64,000 nucleotides of DNA from DASWNP01 sp036399175 (GCA_036399175.1 DASWNP010000020.1:18304-82303); one strand, 5' to 3'. Shown: positions 8,341-17,618, counted from the stretch's first letter. Translations and numbers: made by a program. The notes: generated by a model from the sequence alone, not told the origin.

Positions 8341-10557
8341 TCAACGAATGATGCGCTTGTCGCGCTCGCCGATTATCTTCCAGCCCTGCTCCGTCTTTCG
8401 CCAGACCAATTCCTGCACGACCTCGCCGCTACTGTTGAGCCCGCGCCCCTGTATCTCGTACTGCTTGCGAAACTCCATGACGGCTGTGCGCCCGTCGCGT
8501 CCGAAGCTGATGCTGGGCGGGTCGATGCTGATTTGGACGGCGTCGGCCTGCGAGAAGGCTGCGGACTTATCTCGGCGCACCTCGCTTAAGGAGACGTTGT
8601 TCGAGCGATAGTAGGTTTCGAGGCGGGGCATGTAGAAGGAGAGCTGCCGGTCGATGCTGCGCGCGTTGGTGGCGGCTATCCAGCCGTCGAGCGCGCTCGT
8701 CAGGGCGCGGCGCTCGACTTCCGGCGTTTCGCTCGTCGTCCTCGGGGCTGAGTCCGACGTGTTCTCGCGCGTCTGCGGAGCGGAGGGAGTCGGGGCAACG
8801 CGTTCTTCTGGTCTCACGTTCGATACGGCGGCGACAGGCGTCTCCTGTCGCGTTTCGTCTCGCCAGGGAGCGATGCGCCAGCCGATAAAGCCTCCGACGA
8901 GGACTGCGGCGGCGATGAGCGCGTAGACGACGGGCGGCCACGACTGTCTCGCGTGTGCTCCGGCACGGGGCGCGAGCGTCGAAGTTCCGACGTTTTGAGC
9001 GCGTCCTTGCGCGTCGCGGTCTGTCTGCATCGTCGAGAGCGGCTCGACCATCTGCGGAGCGACGAGCGGCGCAGAGAATCTGTCGAGAGCGTCGGCGGGC
9101 TGCGTGTCTCCGGTTGCCGCCGGAACGGCCGGAGCCGAGGCGAGCGGCGCGGCGACTTTCGTCACCGTCTCGCTCTCCAAATCGTCGTCGGCAGACGAAG
9201 CCGTCTGAGCAGAAGCGGCGGGAGCGGAATCGGCGTGGGAGGTCGAAGCGCTGGCAGGAGCATTTTGAGACGAAGAGGCGGAAAGAGAAGCCTCTCGTTC
9301 GAGGTCTAAAATAGCGTCCGAAGCCGTGTCCGATAAGGGCTGAGCCGAGACTTTGTCCGGGGTCGGGCTCCTGTCCGCCGAGGCCGCTTCCGCTTTCTCT
9401 CTTTCGTTTCCGGACGGATGCGCTTCTTCGAGCGTGGGCGAGCCTGCACGACCTGTGTCGGGCGCAAAATTTCCGATGTGCGGGTCGGTGGCGGGCGCGT
9501 CTCCACGCCCGGTTTCGATTGAAGGCGAACGTGCGACGCGCTCGAAGGCTGAGCCGGAAGCCTGCGCGGAAGTGGCAACTGTCGATGCTTCGAGCGGCGA
9601 GGACGCGCCCTTTTCTTCGACGAGCGAGCTTTGGAGCGCACGCAGCTCGCGCGAAAGCTCTGCGGCTGTTTGCAGACGCGAAGCGGGCTCTTTGGCGAGC
9701 GTCTGCATGACGAGGCGTTCGAGCGCCTCGGGGACGCCTGCGCGCGACTCCGCGAGCGGGAGCGGCGGCTCCCGCACGTGTTTGAGCGCGATGGCGGTGG
9801 CCGAGGGCGCGTCGAAGGGTGGGCGGCCTGCGAGCATCTCGTAGAGGATGACGCCGAGCGAATAGATGTCTGAGCGCGCGTCAACCTCGTGCCCGGCGCA
9901 CTGTTCAGGCGACATGTAGCGCGGCGTGCCGACGAGCGAGCCCGTGTTGGTTAAGACTCCGCCGGAGGTCGAATACTCTTTGAGCTTGGCGATGCCGAAG
10001 TCTACGACCTTCGCCAGTAGAGCTTCGTGATGGTCGCGCGTGAGGATGATGTTCGAGGGCTTGAGGTCTCTGTGAATGATGCCGTTGCGGTGAGCCGTCT
10101 CGATGCCGTCCGAGACCTGCCGGGCAATCTCGACCGCATCGGAGAAGGGCAGCGCGCCCGCAGCATTGATGTACTCGCGCAGCGTCAAGCCCTGCACAAG
10201 CTCCATCAGGATGTAGGCTTCGCCGCTCGGCAGAATGCCGTAGTCGTACGTGTCTGCGACGTTCGGATGATTGAGACGCGCGGCGGCGCGCGCTTCGCGC
10301 CGGAAGCGTTCGAGCGCCTGCGGGTCGGAGACGAGGTCGGGCAGAAGCAGCTTGATGGCCGCAGGGCGCTCAAGCTCGACGTGCAGCCCCGCGTAGACCG
10401 CGCCCATCCCGCCGCGACCCAGCAGACGCTCCAAACGATACTTCTCGGCGATGATGCACGAGCCCGGGCGCGACTGCACGAGCTGCCCGTTATCGCCGTT
10501 CGTGCAGGCCGCCTCCGTGTCCTCGAAACACTGTCGGCAGATGGAACAAATCTTCAT
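8341..10557 (-). CDS. PknB-type serine/threonine protein kinase with zinc-ribbon-like start and C-terminal extracytoplasmic domain
   Basis: A 738-residue receptor kinase. Residues 1-20 carry C-x-x-C-x-x-C and a further Cys, like a small zinc ribbon. The kinase domain (about 39-300) shows the glycine loop GRGGMG (48-52), the ATP-binding Lys in AAIKLL (69), HRDLKPSN (162-169), VVDFGIAKL and the GTPRYMSPEQ activation region. A long Ser/Ala/Pro/Glu-rich linker follows, then one membrane span near residues 541-562 (VVYALIAAAVLVGGFIGWRI). The last 130 residues (LTSALDGWIAATNARSID to the end) look like an NTF2-like fold, the usual outer domain of acidobacterial kinases. No cognate phosphatase is adjacent. 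The likely role is sensing an envelope signal; the targets are unknown. Confidence 0.92.
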   Translation of the reverse strand: MKICSICRQCFEDTEAACTNGDNGQLVQSRPGSCIIAEKYRLERLLGRGGMGAVYAGLHVELERPAAIKLLLPDLVSDPQALERFRREARAAARLNHPNVADTYDYGILPSGEAYILMELVQGLTLREYINAAGALPFSDAVEIARQVSDGIETAHRNGIIHRDLKPSNIILTRDHHEALLAKVVDFGIAKLKEYSTSGGVLTNTGSLVGTPRYMSPEQCAGHEVDARSDIYSLGVILYEMLAGRPPFDAPSATAIALKHVREPPLPLAESRAGVPEALERLVMQTLAKEPASRLQTAAELSRELRALQSSLVEEKGASSPLEASTVATSAQASGSAFERVARSPSIETGRGDAPATDPHIGNFAPDTGRAGSPTLEEAHPSGNEREKAEAASADRSPTPDKVSAQPLSDTASDAILDLEREASLSASSSQNAPASASTSHADSAPAASAQTASSADDDLESETVTKVAAPLASAPAVPAATGDTQPADALDRFSAPLVAPQMVEPLSTMQTDRDAQGRAQNVGTSTLAPRAGAHARQSWPPVVYALIAAAVLVGGFIGWRIAPWRDETRQETPVAAVSNVRPEERVAPTPSAPQTRENTSDSAPRTTSETPEVERRALTSALDGWIAATNARSIDRQLSFYMPRLETYYRSNNVSLSEVRRDKSAAFSQADAVQISIDPPSISFGRDGRTAVMEFRKQYEIQGRGLNSSGEVVQELVWRKTEQGWKIIGERDKRIIR

Positions 10558-10586
10558 CGAGCTATAGAAGAAATTAACAGGGATAG

Positions 10587-10688
10587 AAAAGCAAGTCAGA
10601 AGTAGGAAGGCGGAAGGCGGAAAGCCTGGCTCTCAAGCTTGAATGGCTCTCTTTCCTCCCTCATCCTTCCGCCTTCATCCTTGCTTTT
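10587..10688. repeat. Heptad hairpin 4 (word GGAAGGC)
   Basis: The left arm (10587-10624) contains aagcaag, aaggcgg and ggaaggc words; the right arm (10651-10688) has the complement ctttcctccctcatccttccg then ccttcatccttgctttt. It lies between the kinase start and the phosphofructokinase stop codon, just downstream of pfkA in its own direction, where it may end transcription. Confidence 0.75.
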
Positions 10689-10696
10689 AGAAACTG

Positions 10697-11734
10697 TCAA
10701 CCAAAAAAGACTTCCGCGACTTTGTAGACTTCTTCGTCGAGGCGCTTGATGTTATCGACGGCCTCGTCGAGCGGGACGCTGCCGATGCGGCTGCCCTGTA
10801 GAGAGACCATACGCCCCCACTCGCCTGCGGCCACCATCTCGAAGGCTTTGACGCCGAAGCGCGTCGCCAGCACGCGGTCGAAGGCTGTGGGCGAGCCGCC
10901 GCGCTGGATGTAGCCGAGGCTTGCGGCGCGCGTCTCGATTCCGGTGCAACGCTCTATCTCGCGCGAGAGAAAAAAGCCTATGCCGCCGAGGTGTCCCTGC
11001 CTGTAGATTTCGTCCTTCGTCGATTCGCCGAGGAAGGGCTCGGCCTCGTGCGGGCGCGCGTCTTCGGCGACGACGATGATGGAGAAGGCGCGTCCCTGCG
11101 CCTTCCTGTGCTGAAGCAGCTCGCAGACGCGCGAGAGACGAAACGGATGCTCCGGGACGAGCACCACGTCGGCACCACCGGCGATGCCGCCGTAGGCCGC
11201 AATCCAGCCGCTATGCCGCCCCATCACTTCCAAGACCATCACTCGATGATGCGACTCTGCGGTCGAGTGCAGGCGGTCTACGGCATCCGTGACGATGGAG
11301 ACGGCCGTATCGAAGCCGAAGGTGAAGTCTGTGCCGAGCACGTCGTTGTCGATGGTCTTAGGGATGCCGACGACCGGATACTGGTGGTCGCGCCACATAT
11401 CGCGCGCGGCTCGCAGAGTCCCCTCGCCGCCGACGACGACGAGCGCGTTCAAGGCATGACGATTCCAGCTCGTGCGTATCCGCCGGAGGCTTTCGTCGTC
11501 GTTTTCCGGGTTGACGCGAGATGTGCCGAGGATAGTTCCGCCGCGCGGCAGGATGCCCGTCACGGACTCCCTCGTGAGCGGCTCGACATCATCTTCGAGC
11601 AGTCCGCGCCAGCCGTTTTTGATGCCGATGACCTCGCCGCCTTCGGCGGCGGCGCGGCGCACGACGGCGCGTATGACGGCGTTCAGACCCGGACAGTCGC
11701 CGCCACCTGTCAGAATACCTATGCGCAGACCCAT
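10697..11734 (-). CDS. pfkA: 6-phosphofructokinase, probably ATP-dependent, actinobacterial-type clade
   Basis: Phosphorylates fructose 6-phosphate in glycolysis. The 345-residue form from ATG 11734 starts MGLRIGILTGGGDCPGLN; a TTG at 11773 would add 13 residues. Residues seen: GGDCPG (nucleotide loop), PRGGTILGTSR, GGEGT, PKTIDND with the catalytic Asp, and MGRHSGWIA. The Gly in GGEGT occupies the position that is Asp in pyrophosphate-dependent enzymes, which points to ATP as donor, although the Lys of PKTIDND is shared with the PPi group. This mixed pattern is known from the group that includes Streptomyces ATP-PFK. The phosphoryl donor remains an inference. Confidence 0.9.
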   Translation of the reverse strand: MGLRIGILTGGGDCPGLNAVIRAVVRRAAAEGGEVIGIKNGWRGLLEDDVEPLTRESVTGILPRGGTILGTSRVNPENDDESLRRIRTSWNRHALNALVVVGGEGTLRAARDMWRDHQYPVVGIPKTIDNDVLGTDFTFGFDTAVSIVTDAVDRLHSTAESHHRVMVLEVMGRHSGWIAAYGGIAGGADVVLVPEHPFRLSRVCELLQHRKAQGRAFSIIVVAEDARPHEAEPFLGESTKDEIYRQGHLGGIGFFLSREIERCTGIETRAASLGYIQRGGSPTAFDRVLATRFGVKAFEMVAAGEWGRMVSLQGSRIGSVPLDEAVDNIKRLDEEVYKVAEVFFG

Positions 11735-11943
11735 GATGTTTGAAACTGCGTCGGTCGAAAAAGCTTTCGACAAGCTACGGAATTTGCGTTGGTTCGTTTG
11801 CCGAGCCTATAATCGCGCGGCCAGCCCGGCAAGTCAACCGAGAGTAGAAGTGAAGTAGAGCGGACTGCTTTCGCGGCTCGATTTCGCTTCGCAGGGGCGC
11901 GCGTCGCTTCGGAAGAGACTGAGCGCAGAAGGGCGAGCCTCTT

Positions 11944-12813
11944 TTGAGTCCGGCACGGGGCAGTCGCGGTAAGAGACGAGGCCGCGAGAAGAGCATCTTG
12001 GGGAAGAATTCTGAAACGCTTGTGCTGAGCGTCGATACCGCGACCGAGACGAGAAGCGTGGCCGTCTCACGCGGCTCGCGCCTGCTCGCGCTCGAAGTCG
12101 GAGAGGGGCGCAACACACACTCTGCGAACGTCCTCTCCGAGATAGACGCGGCGCTGCGTCTGGCGGGCGTCTCTTTGCGCGAGATAGAACTCTACGCGGT
12201 GGCCGCCGGGCCTGGAAGTTTCACGGGTTTGCGCGCCGGGCTGGCGACTCTGAAAGCCTTCGCGGCGACTTTCGAGCGCCCTGTGGTCGGCGTCCAGACG
12301 CTTCACGGGGTGGCGCGGGCGGCGGGCGCATACGAGAAGATTCTGGCCGCGATTCCTGCCGGGCGCGGAGAAGTATTCGCGCAGTTGCTTTCGGTCTCAA
12401 AGGAAGGCCGAGTCAGAGAGTTGGACGAGGCGGCGCACGTCTCGCCTGAGAGACTTCTGGAGCGCGTCGCCGCAGAGACGGGCGCAGGAGGAGTGGTCTG
12501 GGCTGGCAGCGGCTCGCTGATACTGGCCGAGTCGATAGCAGAGCGCGCACGCCTGGAAGGTTTCGACTGGAAGGAAGATTCGGAGGAGCCCTTGGGCGAG
12601 GAGTCGCCGGAGCGAGAGGCGCGGAGCGCGCCGCGCAGCTGGAGGCTTGCGCGCACGCAGAAGATTCTGGCCGCACATCTCTCGGCGCTGGCTCTGGACG
12701 CTCTCGGCGAAGGGCGCGCCTCGAACGCACAAGACCTGCGCGCAATCTACGTGCGCCCATCCGACGTGGAGATAAAGGAGCAATGTCTCGCGCCCAGCAA
12801 ACAGCCCTCATAG
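11944..12813 (+). CDS. tsaB: tRNA threonylcarbamoyladenosine biosynthesis protein TsaB
   Basis: A 289-residue ASKHA-fold partner of TsaD in t6A37 synthesis. The core begins TLVLSVDTATETRSVAV near residue 25; GPGSFTGLRAGL (about 87-98) is the diagnostic motif and THSANVLSEID is also typical. It starts with TTG at 11944, giving a 23-residue basic extension before the conserved fold; no better start with a ribosome-binding site is obvious. The protein is longer than the usual 220-240 residues because of an acidic loop (EDSEEPLGEESPE) before the C-terminal helix. Its end overlaps rimI by 31 bp, so the two are probably co-translated. tsaD is not in the window. Confidence 0.9.
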   Translation: MSPARGSRGKRRGREKSILGKNSETLVLSVDTATETRSVAVSRGSRLLALEVGEGRNTHSANVLSEIDAALRLAGVSLREIELYAVAAGPGSFTGLRAGLATLKAFAATFERPVVGVQTLHGVARAAGAYEKILAAIPAGRGEVFAQLLSVSKEGRVRELDEAAHVSPERLLERVAAETGAGGVVWAGSGSLILAESIAERARLEGFDWKEDSEEPLGEESPEREARSAPRSWRLARTQKILAAHLSALALDALGEGRASNAQDLRAIYVRPSDVEIKEQCLAPSKQPS

Positions 12814-13295
12814 ACTTCGACGAATACGTCATCGAATGGATGACCGAGCACGACCTCATCGAAGTGGTCGAGATAGAAGAGACGAGCGGCCTCAGCCTCT
12901 GGGGCTGGGAAGCTTACCGTGCGGAGCTGGACAGGCGCGAGTCTGTGATGCTCGTGGCGCGTCGCGCCGGAGCGGCGTACGGATTTGAGAAGAGACGGGT
13001 CGAAGGCTTCATCGCCGCGCGTCTGGTGGGCGAAGAGCTGCACATCAACAACATCGGCGTGCGCGCCGGGTCGAGGCAGAGGGGGTTGGGCAGCTCGCTT
13101 CTTTCGACGGCGCTCAGGTGGGGCGCGCGTGAGGGCGCTCTGGCGGCGGCTCTCGAAGTGCGCTCGGCCAACCGCGCCGCGCAGTCGCTCTACCGCCGGC
13201 ACGGCTTCGAGGTCGTCGGACGCCGGAAGAGCTATTACCGACAGCCCACCGACGACGCGCTCGTGATGAGCGTCCGTTTGAGACCCGAGCCTTGA
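12783..13295 (+). CDS. rimI: Ribosomal-protein-alanine N-acetyltransferase (RimI, GNAT family)
   Basis: A 170-residue GNAT acetyltransferase expected to acetylate the N-terminal Ala of ribosomal protein S18. The acetyl-CoA loop RAGSRQRGLGSSLL (about 95-108) has the R-x-x-G-x-G/A pattern; it is followed by ALEVRSANRAAQSLYRRHGFEVVGRRKSYY, the characteristic RimI end. The tsaB-rimI order is common in bacteria, which supports the name. The ATG at 12783 lies inside tsaB; an internal ATG at 12840 (MTEHDLIEVVEIEE) matches the usual RimI start better and may be the real one. Confidence 0.88.
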   Translation: MSRAQQTALIDFDEYVIEWMTEHDLIEVVEIEETSGLSLWGWEAYRAELDRRESVMLVARRAGAAYGFEKRRVEGFIAARLVGEELHINNIGVRAGSRQRGLGSSLLSTALRWGAREGALAAALEVRSANRAAQSLYRRHGFEVVGRRKSYYRQPTDDALVMSVRLRPEP

Positions 13296-13443
13296 TATGG
13301 CCGCATGGTTTGGGCTACCATTTTGGCGTCAAAGCGAAAACCGGAAGGGGACGACCCCGAGCCGCCTTTGCGAAAGAGCGAATGCGCGTCGCACACGAAG
13401 TAGCGAGACCACCAACAGCATCTGAAGAGGAGGATTCCGCGAA

Positions 13444-13686
13444 ATGGAAATGACCAACACGGACAGTCTGAAAGAGCAGCTAATGTCGAGCGACCCGGAG
13501 TTCAGAGAGCTTGCGCGCGAGCACGGACGCTACGAGCAACGCCTCAGCGAGCTTTCGGCTCTCGCCTATCCGAGCGACGAAGAGCAGCTCGAAGAGATTA
13601 CTCTGAAGAAGAAAAAACTGGCCGTGAAAGATCAGATGCACGCAATCATGCTCCGCCACCAGAAGAGCAGCGAGACAGAGCATTGA
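13444..13686 (+). CDS. DUF465/YdcH-like small coiled-coil protein
   Basis: An 80-residue protein with a strong ribosome-binding site (GAGGAGG, 13431-13437). The pattern SSDPEFRELAREHGRYEQRLSEL, then PSDEEQLEEITLKKKKLAVKDQM, matches the YdcH/DUF465 family: a first helix ending in a conserved His, a turn with Ser-Asp, and a second Lys-rich helix ending L-K-K-x-K-L-x-x-K-D. Members are small cytoplasmic helical hairpins of unknown role. It follows tsaB-rimI in the same direction after 148 bp and may have its own promoter. Confidence 0.75.
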   Translation: MEMTNTDSLKEQLMSSDPEFRELAREHGRYEQRLSELSALAYPSDEEQLEEITLKKKKLAVKDQMHAIMLRHQKSSETEH

Positions 13687-13898
13687 AGAGAAGGGAAGAG
13701 CACGCCGCTCTCCATTGATTTTACGCCGAACGGGAAACCGGGGGACTCTTTGAGACTACAAAGCGCCCCCCTTTCCTTTAAGAAACAATAGTCGAAGAGA
13801 GACCTCCGACGCCTTCTCGGGGCGCGCAACACACGGGCGAGAGCCGGGTCTCGAAGGCCGCAGACGAATTTTCAGAACACCTGTGTTGAAAAGTGGAT

Positions 13899-13933
13899 GC
13901 CCGCGCGGACAACCTCCGAACGCACGCGCGGGC
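13899..13933 (+). other. GC-rich hairpin ahead of psd
   Basis: GCCCGCGCG (13899-13907) pairs perfectly with CGCGCGGGC (13925-13933) across a 17-nt loop. It lies inside a longer upstream reading of the psd frame, which supports the ATG at 13969 as the true start and suggests a leader structure. There is no T-run, so a terminator is unlikely. Confidence 0.4.
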
Positions 13934-13968
13934 GTCAAAGAGCAGAAGCGTTTTCTCCTGTCTGGAAA

Positions 13969-14592
13969 ATGGTACGCGACGGCATCATCTGGGTACTCGT
14001 CCCGCTGCTCCTGGCAGTCGCTTCGGCGATTGCCGGTTACTGGCCTATCGCCATCCCGTTTTTAGTTCTCGCCGCCTTCATGGCCTATTTCTTTCGTGAC
14101 CCGCGCCGCGTCGCGCCCTTCGAAGATAACCTGATCGTCTCGCCCGCAGACGGTCGCGTCACGCGCGTCGAGCGTCTCTCGACAGAAGAGCCCGACTCGC
14201 CGACGGTCGTCAGCATCTTTCTCTCGCCCTTCGATGTGCACGTCAACCGCGCGCCCATCGCAGGTGAGATAGAGCACATCGTCTACACGCGCGGCAAATT
14301 TATGATTGCTACAAGCGAACAGGCCAGCCTCGTCAACGAGCAGAACGCCCTGACGATACGCGGCGAGCGAGTGACGGTCGTCTGCAAGCAGATTGCGGGC
14401 GTGCTGGCGCGGCGCATCGTCTGCTGGAAGAGGGTCGGCGAAAGCGTAGAGCGCGGCGAGCGTTTCGGGATGATTAAATTCAGCTCGCGCACAGACCTCG
14501 TGCTTCCGCCCGAAGTCTCCGTCGAGGTGCGAGTCGGGGAGCGCGTGCGCGGCGGCACGAGCATCATCGGGAGGCTCTCTGATGGCAGGTAA
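13969..14592 (+). CDS. psd: Phosphatidylserine decarboxylase, short (archaeal-type) form
   Basis: Converts phosphatidylserine to phosphatidylethanolamine. The ATG at 13969 gives 207 residues; an upstream frame from 13897 is open but reads through a GC hairpin. An N-terminal double hydrophobic segment (IIWVLVPLLLAVASAIAGYW, then PFLVLAAFMAYFF) anchors the protein; FFRDPRR, SPADGRV, SIFLSPFDVHVNRAP and the closing RFGMIKF region are diagnostic. The self-cleavage motif, normally F-G-S-R, reads F-S-S-R here (Ser172-Ser173), so the Gly before the pyruvoyl-forming Ser is replaced. It overlaps pssA by 11 bp, forming a two-step phosphatidylethanolamine operon. Confidence 0.9.
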   Translation: MVRDGIIWVLVPLLLAVASAIAGYWPIAIPFLVLAAFMAYFFRDPRRVAPFEDNLIVSPADGRVTRVERLSTEEPDSPTVVSIFLSPFDVHVNRAPIAGEIEHIVYTRGKFMIATSEQASLVNEQNALTIRGERVTVVCKQIAGVLARRIVCWKRVGESVERGERFGMIKFSSRTDLVLPPEVSVEVRVGERVRGGTSIIGRLSDGR

Positions 14593-15502
14593 CGCACCAC
14601 GCATGGAGCTTGAAGCGGACACGTCCGAACCGCGCCCGCAACGACGCGGCCTGAAAAAAGGGCTCTACCTTCTCCCCTCGACCTTCACCGCCGCCAATAT
14701 CGCAATGGGCTTCTACGCCGTGATGGGCGCGCTGCGCGGTTTTCAGCTTCTACATGGAGGGGGCGGCGCGGCGGGCGAGATAGAGTTGGCCGGCGCTTAT
14801 TTCAGCAACGCCGCAATGGCTATTTGCTGGGCGTTTCTCTTCGACACGCTCGACGGGCGCATCGCGCGCATGACGAAGACGACCACAGAGATAGGCGTCC
14901 AACTCGATTCCATCGCAGACGTTCTGACCTTCGGCATCGCCCCGGCCGTGCTCGCCTACGCGTGGGGCTACGGGGCGGCGCTCGGCGACGAAGACCCCTT
15001 GCACAAGCTCGGCTGGTTCGTCTCCTTCATGTTCGTCATCTGCGGAGCCTTTCGCCTGGCGCGCTTCAACGTGCAGGCGACGCGCCCGCGCCCCCTTCAA
15101 GAGGGAACGGTCAAGGTTGATAAAAAAAGCTTCGTAGGACTTCCGATACCTGCGGCGGCGGGACTCATCGCCTCGATCATACATTTCCAGCAGACGCCGC
15201 TCGTCGCATCAAGCTACGGCGCAGACCTTTCGCGTCTCTACAGTGGGCTGCTGATGGCTCTGGTCGCAATACTCTCGGCGTTGATGGTCAGCACCATACG
15301 CTATTCGAGCTTCAAAACGGTCGGCACGGCGCGACGCGGGGCACGCCTCGTCATCCTCTTCGTGGCCTCGATAGGCATGCTCATCTGGCTCTTCTCCCGC
15401 TACGTCCTGCTCATCCTCTTCGCCGGCTACGTCGTGCATGGCCTGGTCTTTCGCCTTGCCTCACTCTTCCGCAGGCGCGCGACTCCCGAAAGCGCAGCCT
15501 GA
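14582..15502 (+). CDS. pssA: CDP-diacylglycerol-serine O-phosphatidyltransferase
   Basis: Makes phosphatidylserine from CDP-diacylglycerol and serine at the inner membrane, supplying the substrate for Psd encoded just upstream. The CDP-alcohol phosphotransferase signature D-G-x2-A-R-x8-G-x3-D-x3-D is complete: DGRIARM, then GVQLDSIADV. The 306-residue protein starts with a basic segment (PQRRGLKKGLYLLPS), then FTAANIAMGFYAVMGA, and has several later spans including SGLLMALVAILSALMVST, LVILFVASIGMLIWLFSRYV and LLILFAGYVVHGLVF. The 11-bp overlap with psd implies translational coupling. Confidence 0.93.
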   Translation: MAGNAPRMELEADTSEPRPQRRGLKKGLYLLPSTFTAANIAMGFYAVMGALRGFQLLHGGGGAAGEIELAGAYFSNAAMAICWAFLFDTLDGRIARMTKTTTEIGVQLDSIADVLTFGIAPAVLAYAWGYGAALGDEDPLHKLGWFVSFMFVICGAFRLARFNVQATRPRPLQEGTVKVDKKSFVGLPIPAAAGLIASIIHFQQTPLVASSYGADLSRLYSGLLMALVAILSALMVSTIRYSSFKTVGTARRGARLVILFVASIGMLIWLFSRYVLLILFAGYVVHGLVFRLASLFRRRATPESAA

Positions 15503-15589
15503 GCTACCGAAGTCTCTTAGCTCAAGCGAAGCTGCCTCGCAGGTTGCCCTCCGCGCCTGAGACCTCCGAAGCTGTCCTCTGTTGCTCTC

Positions 15590-16792
15590 TCAGGGAGAAC
15601 TCTTCGCAGCCGTCTTACTCGTCGAATTGACGAGCGGCGCGGCGAAAGCCAGAAGCCCTTGCCTCGTCGTCAAAAGCAGCATCTGCCCGCTCGTCACGGG
15701 CGAGGCTGCCATATTGTTTCCCTCGCCGACCGGCAGGTTGTTGACTTGCTTGCCGTCCTTCAAATCCAGAACGACACAGGCGTCGCCGGAGAGCGGGGCG
15801 AAGAGCGCGCTATCGGAGAGGGCGAGCGGCTGCGAAGCGATGCGTCCGGCCAGTTGTCGCTTCCAGAGGCGAGCGCCGTTGCGCAGGGAGAGAAAATAGA
15901 CGAAGTTGTCGAGCGAGGCGACGACCAGTCCGCGCGGCGTGTGCGCGACTGCCTGAACCTCCGCGCCTGTGCGCGCGCGCCAGCGCAGACGCCCGTCCGT
16001 CTCCCTCAAAGCGTAGACGTAATTATCCGCCGAGCCGAAGAAGGCCGTCTCTTCGGCGACGGCGACGGGGCCGCGCAGAGCGCCCCGGGTCTGATAACGC
16101 CAGAGGGTGCGCCCCGTCGCCAATTCCAGTGCATAGAGAGTGCCATCGACGCTCCCAACGTAGAGTCGTTCGCCGCTAATGACGGGCTGCGAGGCGAAAG
16201 CCCCTTTGAACTGCTGCATCCAGACAATCTCGCCCTTATCTTTGCTCAAGGCATAGACGCGCCCGTCGTCCGCGCCGCCGAAAAGCATATCCTGGCTGGC
16301 GGCCAGCGCCCCTCTGAGAGGACTCTGTAGCGTCCGCATCCAGAGCGTAATCCCGCTTTTATGGCTGAGCGCCCTCAAAGCGCCGGTCGCCCTGGGCAGG
16401 TGCGCGCCCGCCTGTGGGGCTGCTATCTCGGAAGCGACGTAGACGTTTTGAGCATCCGCCAAAGGAGAGGCCGAAAACTCCCCGCCCATCTCATCCTTCC
16501 AGAGAAGCTGTCCGTCCACAGCCCTGAGAGACAGGAGCGTGCCCTCCGTGAGGGGCAGGTAGACGATGTCTCCGACGGTCGCCGGGGTCAGATTAATCGT
16601 ACGTTCCGTGGAATACTGCCAGCGCACCGTCAAAGGTTGGGAGAGAGAGAACTGCCCTTCGAGCCGCGCGGCGGGGAAGGGAAATAAGAGCAGTGAAATG
16701 AACAGGATAAGAGCAGAGACGAGGCGCGCTCTAAGCGCCCGGCGTCTGCCCTCGCTCGTCTCGATTTGCTGATTCTTCAAAAAATCCCCCAT
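15590..16792 (-). CDS. PQQ-like beta-propeller protein, membrane-anchored or exported
   Basis: From the ATG at 16792 the protein has 400 residues, starting MGDFLKNQQIETSEGRRR with a hydrophobic segment (LVSALILFISLLLFPF) that is a signal or anchor. The body is made of repeats ending in the pattern YALxxxxGxxxWxxx, for example SLRAVDGQLLWKDEMG, YALSKDKGEIVWMQQF, YALELATGRTLWRYQT and YALRETDGRLRWRARTG, the signature of pyrrolo-quinoline-quinone-type propellers such as BamB. The end is Ser/Thr/Lys-rich. No dehydrogenase partner domain is present, so a binding or scaffold role in the envelope is likely. A longer in-frame start at 16915 exists but adds arginine-rich, unlikely residues. Confidence 0.8.
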   Translation of the reverse strand: MGDFLKNQQIETSEGRRRALRARLVSALILFISLLLFPFPAARLEGQFSLSQPLTVRWQYSTERTINLTPATVGDIVYLPLTEGTLLSLRAVDGQLLWKDEMGGEFSASPLADAQNVYVASEIAAPQAGAHLPRATGALRALSHKSGITLWMRTLQSPLRGALAASQDMLFGGADDGRVYALSKDKGEIVWMQQFKGAFASQPVISGERLYVGSVDGTLYALELATGRTLWRYQTRGALRGPVAVAEETAFFGSADNYVYALRETDGRLRWRARTGAEVQAVAHTPRGLVVASLDNFVYFLSLRNGARLWKRQLAGRIASQPLALSDSALFAPLSGDACVVLDLKDGKQVNNLPVGEGNNMAASPVTSGQMLLLTTRQGLLAFAAPLVNSTSKTAAKSSP

Positions 16793-17618
16793 GTTATCCA
16801 CGCGCGACCCCGTAGTCCGAGTCTCTTTAATGAGCCGACCGCCCCGCCAACTTCTGTCGTACCGACATGACCTTCCAGCGCAAAACCTCGGAGATAGACG
16901 CGCCAAACCCCTCACAGGTTTACTTTAAAACGAAAAAACAGAGCCAGAACACTACCCATTATATTGGACTCTGGCCGACAATACATATTGCCCGGAGATG
17001 GAAGAAAATAGGAAATGTTTATCAGTAGTAGATTTGACGAGAACCGAACGAACCCGCGCATAACGGCAGTTACTTATGAAGCGCTTAACGATTTCGGTCT
17101 TTAAGCATCTGCATATAAGCCGTGTCTGCCCCTTCTAATCCGGGTGCGGCTTCAGACCTTCACAGTCATCGGCTTACTCTCGCGTTTTTTGGAGTCATAC
17201 TAACCTCAATCCGCCTCGCGGAGCCCTGCCCGGAGTCTCGACCACCTTTGGAGAGGCTCGTTGGACTGGGCTGACCAGCAAGGACTGCCCGTCGGTATCT
17301 CGACACGACTTATCATCGAGGCGAGGAACTTTAATCGAGCAACCTGCAATCTCGGGCTCAAGCTCGCCGAGCGAAATCGAACCGAAGCACCCGCTCCGCC
17401 TCAAACATCTGTCGCCACAGAAAAGTCTTCAAGCATTTTCTCATTTCCCGCAGATGAAACGCATCTTGCTCAAAAGCTTTCGCGCCCCTCAAGACTTTAC
17501 TCCAATATCTTGGGCTCTTCACAAATCCTACATACGTGATATAGTGCGCGGCGAGTTTTTAAGAAAGCGTCGGTCTTTATTCGAGCGCACCTTCCGCCCC
17601 GTTGTTTCATAAATCGAC
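16793..17618. other. Intergenic region of 0.8 kb upstream of dnaE
   Basis: No convincing gene was found between the divergent propeller gene and dnaE. The stretch is more AT-rich than its surroundings. It holds a stem GCCAGA/TCTGGC (about 16942-16973) and a likely dnaE promoter near 17518. Short open frames (17195-17404 minus, 17261-17539 plus) have no ribosome-binding site or recognisable content. An unrecognised small RNA is possible. Confidence 0.4.
17518..17545 (+). promoter_or_regulatory. Candidate dnaE promoter
   Basis: TTCACA (17518-17523) and TATAGT (17540-17545) are separated by 16 bp and lie about 75 bp before the dnaE start. Both fit a sigma70-type promoter; this is pattern matching only. 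Confidence 0.35.

Noticed and set aside
16916..17618. Small RNA or gene in the dnaE upstream region
   Set aside because: Open frames lack ribosome-binding sites and no conserved RNA family (6S, tmRNA, RNase P, SRP) could be matched.
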